Assembly: GCA_014529385.2 (NCBI GenBank)
Contig: CM043961.1
Coordinates: forward strand, 17,836,478-17,900,477
Source: Adiantum capillus-veneris
Taxonomy: Eukaryota > Streptophyta > Polypodiopsida > Polypodiales > Pteridaceae
Reading direction: 5' to 3'
Length of the DNA: 64,000 nt
The notes under the pieces: generated by a model
The model's input: the letters and a program-made list of their open reading frames with translations, nothing else
Database searches by the model: none
What the model was told of the DNA's origin: nothing
Program-made: the position numbers and the translations under genes
Shown: in pieces, positions 21,808 through 32,920 of the stretch
How positions within the stretch are numbered: position 1 is the first letter of the stretch
How the letters are laid out: each line of letters begins with the position of its first letter

Positions 21808-24337
21808 GTTTAAGCCTCACTCAATACTCTCAAGATGGTCCTTGATAAGAACACCTTGGATTAGTGCACACAATCACTTTTTTCCCCTGGTCAAGTCTCT
21901 AAAAAGTCAGGAATTTGTGACTTTTTTGGTCTCTGGAAATTGGTCTTGGGGTACCCTAAAAGTTTGGATTTAGGTAACCTAGTAAAATTCAGCTTGTGCT
22001 ATTGCCCGCAAGCTTTCTTCCTAGCTATATTTGACTCAATTTGGAGTTGTCTATCAAAAGTTAGAGCACTTTTGGTGAACTGCACTTGAAACAACACTCA
22101 AAACAGTTTCAGGACCAGCACACAGGAACTTTGGCTTGTATCTTGGCTTCCAGAAGGTATTTTTCACTCAAACTTGAGATTTGGGATATACTTAAGTAGA
22201 TCTACAAACTTACGAAGTCAGATACCCTCACTATGTAGAGGTACACTGATTGCGATCGTTGACCCCATGTCACAGATTTGGAAGATTTTTGCACAGTAGC
22301 TAGCCCTTGATGTCTTGATACCAAGTGTCGTTGTATTTTTGAATTTTGAGATGTTTTGACCAATGAAAACCATAATCCCAAGTGGTTTTGCGGTTATTGG
22401 CCTGATTGTGTAACTGGGACTTTTGACCACTTTCTTTTGCTTTTTTTACCTTGCTCCTTTTGGAAAATATGTTGCACTAGATGTCAACTACCTACTCATA
22501 AATTTTCAATCCAAAATGTCACTGGGGTACACCGATCGCGATCGTAGTTCCAGCTCCTTTTTGCATGAAATTTTAGGAGTTGATAGACAAGGGTATGATT
22601 AGTCTATTCCCAAACCCACTTTGCATTTGGATCACAAAACCTTGAAATTTCTCAAAATTTTGGTCTGAAGGATCAGTGATCAGTGTTTGCCCTATTTGAC
22701 AACTGTCTTTTGGTTTTTTGACCCTGGTTCTTTTGAGAAAGTTGTTTGTCTAGTTATCAGCTACCTACTCGCCAAGTCTCAACGCAAAATGTCACTGAAG
22801 TACACCGATCGCGATCGTAGTTTTGAGCCCAAATTGGATGAAACTTGTGGATATGTCAGACAATGATGTGTACAATCTACTCCCCAAATCTTTTTGAATT
22901 TGGACAAGAAAAAGTCATGTTTTCACTAGATCTTGGTCTGCTGCAGTGGTTTCCTCACTGTCTGCTGTTTTTGGCTATTTTGGTAATTTTTTTTTGAATT
23001 TTGAAAACTCCTGGTATCTTATATAACCTAGGTGTATGTGTGGGTAAAGTCTGGTCAAAATCTGGCATTGAGGTACACCGATCACGATCGTAGTTTGGAG
23101 CCCAAATTGGATGAAACTTCACCAGCTTGTTCACTAGGCTATTTTAAAACTACTTGCCATACACTTTTGTATTTGGACTCAAAAAAGTCAAGAATTTGCA
23201 ATTTCTTGGTCTGAAGTGCCTGATTTTCCTAAATCTGTCAATTTGACTTGATTTTGGTGTTTGATTTGGGATTTGAAAGCTATCTGGGGTTGTCCTGTGT
23301 ACATGCTATCCCTCTGTATGGTTTCTTCCCAGTCTTGATGTGTTTTGGTCTTCTGAAAGTCAATTTCTATGCCAGTTTAGCAGTTTTTGACTTGGATCTA
23401 TATTCAGATGGTTTGACAAGTATTTTGAGGTTTCTGGCTCTCGGTCCTTTAGACTTTTATATTTGTATACACCTGAGGATCCCACAGATGAAATCTGGTC
23501 AAAATCTGGCACTTAAGTACACCAATCGCGATCGTAGTTCTGAGCCCAAATTAGACCAAATTTGGCATGCTTGTGGACACTGATGTTTTAAGGCTATCCC
23601 CCAAGTCTTTTTGCATTTGGATCACCAAAAGCCAAGATTTTGCAGTTTCTGGGTCTGTCAGGCTAGTTTACCCAACTGGCCTGATTTCCTTGATTTTTGA
23701 TGTTTTTGGGTGTGGTTGTTTTAGACAAACTTGTTCAGAATACTATCAGGAAGGCACATGTCAAATCTTATACAATTCTGGCACTAAGGTACACCGATCG
23801 CGATCGTAGTACTAGAGTCAAATCTAATGAAATTTTGTCTGCTCCCTCTGACAAGTGTTTCCTAGTGTTTGGTGCTACCACTTTGTGATTTGAATCAATT
23901 TCAGCTCTGTTTGGTCAGATTTTCTAATTTCAGAGTCTTATGGCCTTTTTGCCAAAGTTATGGTTTTCTGGTTTCTTAACTCTAACTTTTACCCCAAATC
24001 TGACTGGAATCTGATTTACTTATCCTACTCCTAAGTACAGAAAGGAAAGAACATAAGAAAATGAATCAAACAAAACAAACAAGATAAAAAACGGATGATG
24101 GATCAGTACTCAATCAATACAAAGAAATTTGAAGAGAAAAAATGCTTAAAGCAACCTCACTCACAACTCCCTATATCTCTCAAGAGTAGATCTAGCCAAT
24201 CCTCAGACCCTAGACTCCACTAAGCACTAAACCTCTGTCTAGATGCTTCACTGAAATGTAAATGGAATGGAAATTATCTTTTGGAACAATAAGAAAACTC
24301 TGAATACGCACTCGGTCACTCATCACCTAAGATTCAT
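21808..24337 (-). other. E2 untranslated leader, built of degenerate ~273-bp modules
   Basis: About 2.5 kb without coding sequence. Six copies of a conserved block, GTACACCGATCGCGATCGTAGT in consensus (22 bases; core CGATCGCGATCG), occur at core positions 22247, 22533, 22806, 23079, 23523 and 23795. Spacings are 286, 273, 273, 444 and 272. Three copies (22806, 23079, 23523) are followed at once by GAGCCCAAATT and a GATGAAACTT-like phrase, and several modules contain TTTGCATTTGGATCA, so the leader expanded by tandem duplication. Confidence 0.75.
22533..22544. repeat. E2 leader palindrome, perfect core CGATCGCGATCG (copy 2)
   Basis: Twelve-base perfect palindrome. Perfect copies are also at 22806-22817 and 23795-23806. 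One-mismatch copies are at 23079-23090 and 23523-23534; the most diverged is 22247-22258. Confidence 0.93.
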
Positions 24338-24355
24338 TCCCCGGCAGCGATGCCA
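24338..24355 (-). other. E2 primer-binding site, tRNA-Asp-like
   Basis: The minus strand reads TGGCATCGCTGCCGGGGA, matching 15 of 18 positions of the plant tRNA-Asp primer site, one base from the LTR end. It is at the same relative place as in E1. Confidence 0.75.
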
Positions 24356-24356
24356 A

Positions 24357-25295
24357 TGTTTGCTGGTCACCGCGACGAACGTCCATAGCATAGCTCTCAA
24401 GCATCAACATAAAATTATCGATACAAGGGAAGCGACTCGGATGAGGCATGGAAACTCACTAGGGTGTCAATCCTAATGAAGTGAACTCGAAGAGATGCGA
24501 CTACTAACTCTACAAGTAAATCAAACGCACTAAAGCCAAGTAATCTGCCTATGTCCTTCTACACAGCTCTACAGTCATCATGCCCGTTTACCATGCAAAT
24601 CATATCGGAAGCGCACGAAACTTGAAGGGAAGCTACAGGGGACTATTAGGAACATATCCTATCACTGTCACAGCATTCTGGAGAGGTACAAAGATCGCAA
24701 TCGTACGTCCCACAGTACGCAAAAACAGTAAAGGATGATCCTAAAGGGTCGTTTTTGGGTCCCTAAAGCCTCTCCTAGGGTCAAAACAACATAAAATACG
24801 CATATAAACACTCAAAAAAACGATTTAAGGCCTAAACAAATGCGTTGGAAACCTTCACCGAATCTTGAATTCTTACACTTGAATGAAAGACCAGAGTAAG
24901 AGGAACACAATGCAAGAAACAAAACTGAATTTGGATTACCGTAGCCACAGACGCGATGATTACAAGTTGGAGCAAAGAGGCAGCTCTCTGTAAGTAGCGC
25001 AATAGTCACTTATCTTCAAAAAATTAATCTCCCCTTTCCCACTAACCTTAGTGTATTATATACCTAGGGCTTTCTAAAGTGGCCGACGGCCAACTTCTCA
25101 TGGACCTTTACATACATCATTGGAAAAATTACATCTTTGACTTAGCCTTGACATAGACGATTGACAGTAGGCTTTTACAGGGTTTGATGTATTAAACATC
25201 GGAAAAATAATATGACCACATCAAAACTTTGATCGGCTATCCCAATGGGCGCCTTGGCTAGGCGGGCACTTGTATGTTGTTATCACCTCCAAACA
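24357..25295 (-). repeat. E2 5' LTR (outer boundary tentative)
   Basis: The inner end TGTTTGCTGG is fixed by the primer site. A minus-strand TATATAA box lies at 25062-25056, matching the E1 promoter position. The outer end is placed at CCAAACA (25295) by analogy with the 976-bp E1 LTR, giving 939 bp; this edge is inference. A diverged leader-type motif GTACAAAGATCGCAATCGTACG occurs inside the LTR near 24686. Most of the LTR recurs at 49302 onward as part of duplicated block A. Confidence 0.6.
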
Positions 25296-26569
25296 GTGGT
25301 TCTTATGGAAAACTTAGCTTGTTTGAAACCTTTACACCTATGAATTTGCAAAATCCAAGCTATGACAAATTCATATGTATCCACATATGTCATACATGAC
25401 AATAAATTCTACAAATCTGTGCATAAATCTCTCTGAAAATTCACAAATCTCTCTGACAATAAATTCTACAAATCTGTGCATAAATCTCTCTGAAAATTCA
25501 CACAATCCTGTGAGCAAAAATTTGGAAAACGTACACACATAAGCCTTGATCAAAATGATTTTTTGGGTGGTTGAAAACCAGACATTCAAACTATACCCGC
25601 TAGGGGATTTTATTTTGGCGAGCTTCTAGTTTCGAGCTTTTACAATTGTAACTTACTTTTTGAGCTTTTGAACCAGTAGATTACACCAATGATATCTTTA
25701 AATATCATTGTGACATGAGAAAAGTCTATACTACATAGTGCAATTCTTCAATTGCCAAATAATTATTTGTGATATGAAAGCACACCTATGCATAAGCAAA
25801 ATGTAACTTTAAAAAAACACTATTTGCATCTAATTTTTATCTTAACGTTAAATTTAAACCTTAAATTTTTTGCCAAAGTCTCCTTTTTATGGAGCCCATT
25901 TTTTCAAAAAAAATTGGTACACCCTTTCCTGGGCTCCCACATGGGATTTCCATCACATAATACAAAAAACTATCCACAGTCAATTGAGAGTTTGAAGTCA
26001 TAGGGGAAGGAAGGTCGGGCACAAAGAGGGAGGAGAGAGCTGGCAGGTATGACGGCCAAGAGGGCACTATGCAGAGAAGCCTTCACTCAGCCTTATTCTT
26101 GTGTGTATGGTCAAAAATTAATACTGAATGTTTCTGTGGACTACAAGGTGTAAAATGAGCATTAGACGTTTCAAGCAAAAGCTACTAGCAACGACATTTG
26201 GGAGTTTGACATGAAACATCTCTCTTCTTGTGGTTTATTGAAAAATTTAGTTCATGAGAAATATGTTTTGGAGATGGCCATATGGTATGGTAAGGGGCCG
26301 TTACAAATGGAGGGCAAAGGGGTTCATGCCTCCAAAGGAGCTAGTCTTATGTTCTATAGCAGTCAAGGGAGAGCAAAAGAAAAATATATATTAAGATCTC
26401 TAGAAGAAGCATGTTCAAAGTTGGTGTACAAATTAGGGAGGCGACCGTTTGATGTAAGGTTTTACTTTTATAATATTATGTGTTGTTTGCCATAGAAAAA
26501 TCTTACACCAATCATGTTGGGGTGCCTTTGAGGCTTAGGCAACTATAGTCTTATATTTATATGCGCAGA

Positions 26570-26786
26570 TGCATTGCAATTCAAAGCATCTTGATGTAGT
26601 CACCTATGTGTCGCTTATAAAATCTTGTTCTAGCATTCAACCACTTGAAAAAGGAGAGAAAATTATGATGATATCATGAAACAATATTTATTGGGGGAGG
26701 GACATGTGCTTGGAAATGCTTTAGTGGATATGTATGCCAAATGTGGGGCTCTAGTCAAGATAACACAAGTACTTGATGATCAGTTG

Positions 26787-26795
<9 letters not shown>
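26570..26795 (+). pseudogene. PPR protein fragment (PLS-type), broken
   Basis: Plus-strand reading gives DVVTYVSLIKSCSSIQPLEKGEKI, then, after a one-base shift at the ATT ATG region, HDDIMKQYLLGEGHVLGNALVDMYAKCGAL. LGNALVDMYAKCG is the signature of plant PLS-class pentatricopeptide repeats, RNA-binding proteins that act in organelle RNA editing and processing. Only two to three repeats remain; the sequence collapses into a GA microsatellite at 26797. There is no start, targeting peptide or C-terminal E/DYW domain nearby. Probably a captured or decayed gene piece. It is duplicated at 51500-51715. Confidence 0.75.

Positions 26796-26796
<1 letters not shown>

Positions 26797-26830
<34 letters not shown>
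26797..26830. repeat. (GA)n microsatellite
   Basis: Pure GA run. The duplicate at about 51715-51782 is longer and carries an added TG run, showing slippage since the duplication. Confidence 0.95.
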
Positions 26831-26832
<2 letters not shown>

Positions 26833-27163
26833 GAAATGAAATGTTATATTAAATGTCTATGAGACCAAATTGATACAATCTTAGTGGATCTAATCCAATG
26901 TTTGGGTACAAAAATAAAAATGAAAGTGAAGGACTAAAATTATCATCATCATCATCAATGCTTGAGAATGCCTCACATTGTGTGTTGTCCTAGAAAGTAT
27001 TGCATTGGTCATTGAAGAGCTTTGTCTATGTCTGCCTCAGTAAGTAGTGATATTGGGCCTCTCTCATGTCATGGTCTACGAGGGCATCGGGCTCTCCCAG
27101 GCTCAATGGCTCTATCAACTAATTTACCTCTAGTATAAGTTGTCTTAATTTGAAGTCTGCTAT

Positions 27164-28932
27164 GAAGCATGCTCATTTGGCTGCTAAGTCCCTGCTCTAA
27201 AGAAGTCAATGATCTCCCCCTGTGAATGTCTCCCACTGCATGATCTCCTCAAGGGACTCTCCCTACGTCTACACAGCTCTAACAAAAACAATCTAAGGAA
27301 TCAATGATCTTGATATCTCATGACTCTGTCTCTGGCACTATTTGACACAACTAGCATATGCTGACCTTTGCTAGTACTCTCCTAAATTTACCAATCTCAA
27401 TCCCTAGCTGATGCAACGATGTGTGCATCTGACCAATAGCAGATCGCATAGGATAAATGAGTGTCCATATAGGTCGGTCTGATCACATATCCATCCTCTA
27501 TATATTAGTTGCAGAAGATGCTCTCTATAGAAAGTAATTATCCTATCCACCTCTTGTATCGGCTTTATTCTTGTGCTCCTAGTATGTAGCTAAATCAAAT
27601 CTCGACATATACTCTAGTGACCTCTGTCTGTGAGAGAGTTAGGGAGGGTGCATGCAAGGAGTACTGAAACGGAGGTGAGTCTATCCATGTTGAAGCCATG
27701 TGATTGAAACCATGATGTCATATGCCCATACTAGCATGTTGTGTCTCCCTGTATCTCTCACTGTTGGGACGACTTAAAGGCAAGCTGAGCATATCTATCT
27801 CTAAAGAGTTCCCATAAAATATGCATCAAGGATACTAATCTAGTAAGATCTTGAAGACCCGGCCTCCTTGGCCCACCTATGCTTTTCTGTTTTTGGCAAG
27901 CCTCAATGATGACGGCCTTCTCTGGATATGGCACTCGGACTTAAGCACCAGACAAGGGTCCAGCACGTGATTTGAACTCAATACTGCTCTGCACATCATC
28001 GCTTCCGGCGCTCTCCGTGTTCCAATCTTGTTTACTTTTCCTAGCCTCTTGGCCACCTTTATGAATGACTTTTTATCAACGACACGCACAAACACCGAAG
28101 ATTTGAATCCCTCAATGACGACGAGGACAGCTTGCCTTCTCCTCATTCCAGAGAGCCACTTGAGAGCGCATATCAGAGCTTGGACAAGGGAGCCTTCTAC
28201 AGCTTTGGCTATGGTGATAGCAAAGGCTATTGAAGCTTTGTATACAGTAGTTAACTGCAATGCTTTAATTTGCAGAGCTCAGGCTATGGCGATAGAAACC
28301 ACATAAGTAAACATCACCTGCTCCAACAAAGAGGCCAAGGCAAAGCATAGAGTGTGCCATGCATCTATAATTGCTCCACATCAGATTTGTGCTCCACTTT
28401 GATTGAACACTCGCAACTATTAACTGGTCTTTTTGGATACAAGACAATGAGCGATACACACAATAATGCAACTTAGGACCACCCAGATTGCCAATCCAAT
28501 AGGACCTGCATCATAGGTATCACTAGAAGCTGACCATTTCTCTAGGGAGTAGAGGCGCTGCTTGGTGGTCTTGCATGTGCTTGGCTCTTCTCGCCTTGCA
28601 GCAATGACAAGTGAGAGCTACGCCCTGTGTGTGTGAGTGCGCTTGCAGCAATGCCACCTCTCACCTCAACTCTGAGAGAGAGAGCGGATCATAACTAGAG
28701 AGAGAGGGAGTGAGGGGATGCCTTGTGCCTAAACGCCAGAGAAGTACGACTTCAGGAAAGCAATGGGGCAGCTGTCGCCACCGAAGTGGAGAGAATAGAC
28801 GGTGGCCATAGCTTCTTCTTCTTCTTTTGCAAGATCCTACAAAGCAAGCTACACCATCATTCTCGTGCTAGCGTGACCTCACAAAATTTGCATCCTCTCT
28901 TTGATCTCTCTCCGATAAGGGCATCTGTAAAG
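27164..28932. other. Intergenic DNA without recognised gene
   Basis: I see no convincing gene. A 127-codon minus-strand frame (28260-27877) is Lys/Arg-rich and unrecognised; I do not call it. Near 28600-28720 there are scattered GA-rich runs. Confidence 0.5.
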
Positions 28933-29012
28933 AAAAAAAGGGGCGGGCTGGAGCAACCCCATTGTTCGCACGCGCGCGGACGATGGGGGTGCTCTAGCCC
29001 CCCCCTTTTTTT
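28933..29012. repeat. Fold-back hairpin H1 (~80 bp)
   Basis: Imperfect inverted repeat running from seven A's through GGGGCGGGCTGGAGC to a CGCACGCGCG apex and back to a run of T's. Arms are about 37 bases with few mismatches. H2 and H3 are related. Confidence 0.85.
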
Positions 29013-29287
29013 CAGATTGTTCTCACTATACAAACAAGGAAACAAGGTAGCATTCATTCTCACGCATGTTTTTCTCAAAACATAAAGCCATTAATGATAC
29101 AATGTGTGATAATCTTGAGCCGTCAATAAGTAATTTTTTGAGAGCTCTATATTCAACTTTATGATTCATGTAATCTCGTTAGGAAATCTAATGAAGAGAA
29201 TCTAGCCCTCTACTATGTGCCAAGGTCACTCTAGTCTCACATCATCTGCATGTTCATCTAGGTACTAGAAGGGAAGCCCTAGGTTTT

Positions 29288-29359
29288 AAAAAAAGGGGCC
29301 CTCCCCATCATCCGCACGCGCGGATGATGGGGGGGCTCTTTGGCCTTCCCATTTTTTTC
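29288..29359. repeat. Fold-back hairpin H2 (~72 bp)
   Basis: Same design as H1: A run, GGGGCCCTCCCCATCATCCG, apex CACGCG, CGGATGATGGGGGG, CTCTTTGGCC, T run. The inner CATCATCCGC...GCGGATGATG pairing is perfect. Confidence 0.85.
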
Positions 29360-29861
29360 TGCTCACAGATTGAGAGAGGGTGAGAGTGGATCAGCGGATC
29401 TGTCGATTGTTGTGCGATGAGAGCTCTATGCCCACACATGTAACGTAGATAGCTTCCATTGCCCACTAAGTATGGCGACACATCCCTGTATACAATTTTG
29501 TCTAGCTGCTACCTATCGGCGCTGCGGCTTTCGGCCATCGTCCCATGGCCAGTGCCGCCACCTTTTGCGTTTCCACCTCCCTCCATTGTTTCCTCCTTCT
29601 TCCGTTTCCTCGTCCACCTTCTTCTTTCCCCTTCCTCCTGTCTTCTTGGGCCCTCTACTTTGGCCGCCCCCGCCATACGACAACTCCGCCCACTCTTAAC
29701 ATTCCTTGCTCACACTCTTTATTGCATTAAGAAGCTAGTCAAGGAACCTCGCTGGCTTGCATGCAGCATGGGATGTAATATTACCCAAGAACCTCTGCAA
29801 CTTTGATTGCCCAATGTCAATGACCCTATAGTGAAACACACGACGTCCAGTTTTTTGGTAT

Positions 29862-29942
29862 AAAAAAGAGGGAAGGGCTAAGAGCCCTCCCGTCATCCGC
29901 ACATAAGCGGACGATGGGAAGGCTCTTGGCCCTCCCCTTTTT
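29862..29942. repeat. Fold-back hairpin H3 (~81 bp)
   Basis: Third member: arms AGGGCTAAGAGCCCTCCCGTC and its near-complement around CATCCGCACATAAGCGGACG. H2 and H3 are both followed on the plus strand by a GAGAGAG...GTGRG-type tail, which suggests the repeat unit is larger than the hairpin. Confidence 0.85.
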
Positions 29943-31195
29943 CTTGCACTCAGAGATCGAGAAAAGAGAGAGAGTGGGTAAGGGGTTCCTTTCGCCTTCT
30001 ACCTTTGCCTTTATCGGCCCCCTTCTCCTCCACTCGAGGGCTCTCTACCTTCGTCGCCCACACCATCCCCCCCCCCACACACACACACACGAGTCGACAC
30101 GTTGCGTATTCAATCTGAATTCCTGCTCCCCTCCCCCGTTCTAGGTCTAGTATCTTTATGCATGATTCTTTGACGCCACACCAATTTCAAGAAGTTTGAC
30201 GCGTAATTCGCTGCTCTAACGTGGCTAACTCAAGAAAGCAGAGACTATGGTTGTAATGTGCTAGGGAATTGGTTGAGGGCACCCAAATTATCCACCTGGC
30301 TGCACCTAGAGAATGGAGGATGAGCGCCATATGCTCACCTCAGCTTCATCACCCATTGACAATGGCCAATGACACACCAACTTTGTGTGTGCATGTGGCT
30401 ACACGATTGCTGGAGTAGCTTCCTCTCATGAGAATTCCAATGAGCTTTGTCCAGTGTTTGCAATCTATTTGACACTAGAACATTTTTTGGATCACGCTTT
30501 CTTGAGCCTGTATTCCCAACGTCGACTTATAGACACTGCACCATTTGTGGGAGGCAGCCAGAGATGCCGTATGGTGTTTCATAAGGATTGAAATTGATGG
30601 ACTCCATTGTGCATGGCGTTGCGCCTCCAAATTAGTCAGTCATAGTGCCACATGAGAAGAGACCACTATGGAACTAGTTTAAGCCTCACTTCATAATTTT
30701 ATTGTGGGAGTACGAGTGTATAGGCATAGCAAGGTTCACAGGTTCAACCCAAAGCCTCCTGAAAAGGAAACTGTGAGTTAGAAATGCAAGGTAGCCAACC
30801 ACATGACAAGGAAACCTGCACAAAGTTGTGTGTGTGTGCACACACACATAGTACTTATTCTAGGGCAACCATTTCTTTTGCAAGTTGTACGAGCCCCATA
30901 TGCATAGCAGTGGAGATGGCATGCAGCTCCGGCATCGTCACACCTGCTCCAACTGCTTCTCTACTCTACATATACATCCCTATCTTCTTGTTCCCAGTAG
31001 CGCTAATATTATCACCTGTTCTGCTCATTTTTGCCATTATAAACAGAACATACAGGTGATATTGAAGGTTAGGTGTTCATAAGTGAGCATGTGGTTCAAA
31101 GAACGGGTGTTCATACTAGTTGTTATTAAAGAGATATCACTAATCGAAAGTAGATCTTCATGTGTCAGCACCTCCGGGTCAATTTCTGTGATTGG
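29943..31195. other. Intergenic DNA without recognised gene
   Basis: Only short frames of biased composition. Nothing assignable on either strand. Confidence 0.45.
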
Positions 31196-31199
31196 CACA

Positions 31200-31600
31200 G
31201 CCAACAAGTTTATCTCTACAAGAGTAGAGAATACCATAGCCAATAGTGCCACAACAATACCAAAGTACTAGGTGTGCTACCTGCCAGATTAGTGTTCAAA
31301 GTGTTGGCATTAGTGTTGTCCACAAATCAAGTATGGGACCTTGATAGCGATTCTCGGACAAGTCAAGTGTGTCCAGGATGGGGAGGAGACCTAAGCAGGA
31401 AGGATAAGACCCACTCAAAGCACTACTACTAAGAAACAGTTTTGAAAAGGTTATTCAGATTGCAGAAGCTAGAGTTTGAGATTGGATCTGTGAATTGATT
31501 CGGGTTTAGTTTCATTGTGCCTAAAGCAAAGAGCTGAAGGGAGCTAAAGGAGGGGATTCAACCTGACAGATTATTCTATGCTGGTTGAGAATTTCAAGAT
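31200..31600 (-). pseudogene. Leucine-rich-repeat protein fragment (decayed)
   Basis: On the minus strand two adjoining frames give NSSFCNLNNLFKTVS and then LSGSYPSCLGLLPILDTLDLSENRYQGPI, an unmistakable plant extracellular LRR (LxxLDLSxNxxxGxIP). A stop and a one-base shift near 31435 separate them. Further on, AGSTPSTL and LVEINLLAVPITEI look like the next repeats in shifted frames. Such repeats belong to receptor-like kinases or receptor-like proteins; no kinase, signal peptide or membrane segment is visible. A gene relic or a fragment carried by a transposon. Confidence 0.6.
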
Positions 31601-32184
31601 AGAGTATACCACCACGTTCATAGAGCCTCACGATGCCTTGATGCGGCTCCTAGCATGCAAGATCACCATATCTTACTCTAGCCTCTACATAACGGTCAAA
31701 ATTTGGTCCGGATAGAATCTCTCCCATCGGGCGCCAACAAGTTCTGCAAGCCCAGTGATGGAAATACCATCATCGTGCAAGAATGTTAAAGTTGATTATG
31801 AGCACCCAAGCTCACTCGCCATGGCATCCAAGCTTCACACCAATAGTGCTAGAAACCCTCTCAAAATCCTAATCAAGGAGACCGAGTTTTGACAATGCAA
31901 ACATGTTGTCATCTAGTGTGTACTCTGCAAGCTCTCTGTAAAAATTGTAGTGGACCTAAACATTGATGGTTGCTGTATCAGAAAACAAGTTTCCAATAAG
32001 CATTAGAAATATGAATGCATGCCTCGTATCGCTATATTTGCATAGTGACGTATGTTGCAACTATTTAGATGCAAATAAAGAAATTATACTTCATTTTTTT
32101 TGTAGACATTTTAGGACTAATAGATATCTTTTATTATTTTTCCCGTTGTGCAATTCTTATATAAACTGTATGCTATGCACCATA

Positions 32185-32196
32185 CACTACAAGAGG
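32185..32196 (+). repeat. CACTA left terminal inverted repeat
   Basis: CACTACAAGAGG, preceded by target-site copy ATA. It is the exact inverse of the right end at 39873-39884. Confidence 0.95.
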
Positions 32197-32209
32197 CTCT
32201 TCATATTAG

Positions 32210-32335
32210 CGACGCTCACACAGCGACGCTCAAAAAAAAAATTCCCGGCGTCGCTATGAGCGTCGCAAATTTCTTTGTAAATTTGCGACGCTCATAGCGA
32301 CGCTTATAGCGACGCTCATAGCGACGCCGGCTGGG
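32210..32335. repeat. CACTA left subterminal array
   Basis: Eight or so copies of AGCGACGCT / GCGTCGCTA in both orientations over about 125 bases. In CACTA elements such arrays bind the TnpA-type protein. One pair (CGTCGCAAATT...AATTTGCGACG) forms a hairpin. Confidence 0.9.
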
Positions 32336-32419
32336 GTAAAAAAATAACCGAGCGCGCCCAAAAACTCAGATCTCAGATCTGAGTTTTTCGGCGCCCTCAA
32401 GCAAGGAGCAGGTAACGCT

Positions 32420-32424
32420 CTCCC

Positions 32425-32489
<65 letters not shown>

Positions 32490-32638
32490 CTTCTCCACAC
32501 ACACACACACGCACGCACGCACACGAGGAGAGGAAGGAGAGCCAGGTATGCTCCTTCCCTCTCCTCATTCTCATGTTCCCTTCCCCTCTTTCTCTCTCCC
32601 TCTCTCACACACACACATACACACACACACATAGTGTT

Positions 32639-32674
<36 letters not shown>

Positions 32675-32920
32675 AACAAAAACAAAAACGCACACTCACA
32701 TACATAAACAAAGAATGCACACACACATTGAGAGAGAAAAAGAGAGAGAGAGCATGCATAAACAAAAAACGCACGCATTGAGAGAGGAAAAGAGAGAGAG
32801 AACATGCATAAACAAAAAACGCACACATTGAGAGAGGAAAAGAGAGAGAAAACATGCATACGATCCAAAAAAACGCACACACATTGAGAGAGAAAGAGAG
32901 AGAAACTAATTTAACGTCGT
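32420..32920. repeat. Low-complexity tract: (TC)n, (AC)n, (GA)n blocks
   Basis: TC run about 32426-32486, AC about 32497-32523, GA about 32641-32670, then repeating units of ATGCATAAACAAAAAACGCAC plus AGAGAG. Open frames across this tract are artefacts of the repeats. Confidence 0.9.

Larger units (their letters stand above)
20140..25295 (-). mobile_element. Ty3/gypsy element E2, 5' portion right of E3 insertion
   Basis: On the minus strand: LTR 25295-24357 (outer limit uncertain), primer site 24355-24338, palindrome-bearing leader to 21808, then the N-terminal two thirds of gag to 20140, where E3 interrupts. It is the same architecture as E1, with moderately diverged protein sequence and a different leader palindrome. 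Confidence 0.82.
24379..27163. repeat. Duplicated block A (copy 1): E2 LTR plus flanking DNA
   Basis: About 2.8 kb that reappears at 49302-52106 with only scattered substitutions. It contains most of the E2 LTR, a 57-bp tandem repeat (25398 and 25455 starts), a PPR pseudogene fragment and a GA microsatellite. The block extends past the LTR into flanking DNA, so it spread by duplication of genomic DNA rather than by LTR transposition alone. Confidence 0.85.

Noticed and set aside
22247-23806. Regularly spaced palindromic motif resembling a CRISPR array
   Set aside because: Spacing of about 273 bases, similar sequence between the motifs, eukaryotic context and location in a retrotransposon leader exclude a CRISPR array.
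25788-26495. Frames of 68-94 codons conserved at 50714-51421
   Set aside because: Conserved because block A is recently duplicated; composition and lack of motifs do not support coding.
27877-28260. 127-codon minus-strand frame, basic
   Set aside because: No family resemblance I can defend and no supporting context.
32366-32884. Several overlapping frames rich in Ser, Leu, Arg, Glu and Cys/Val
   Set aside because: They are translations of TC, GA and AC microsatellites and their junctions.
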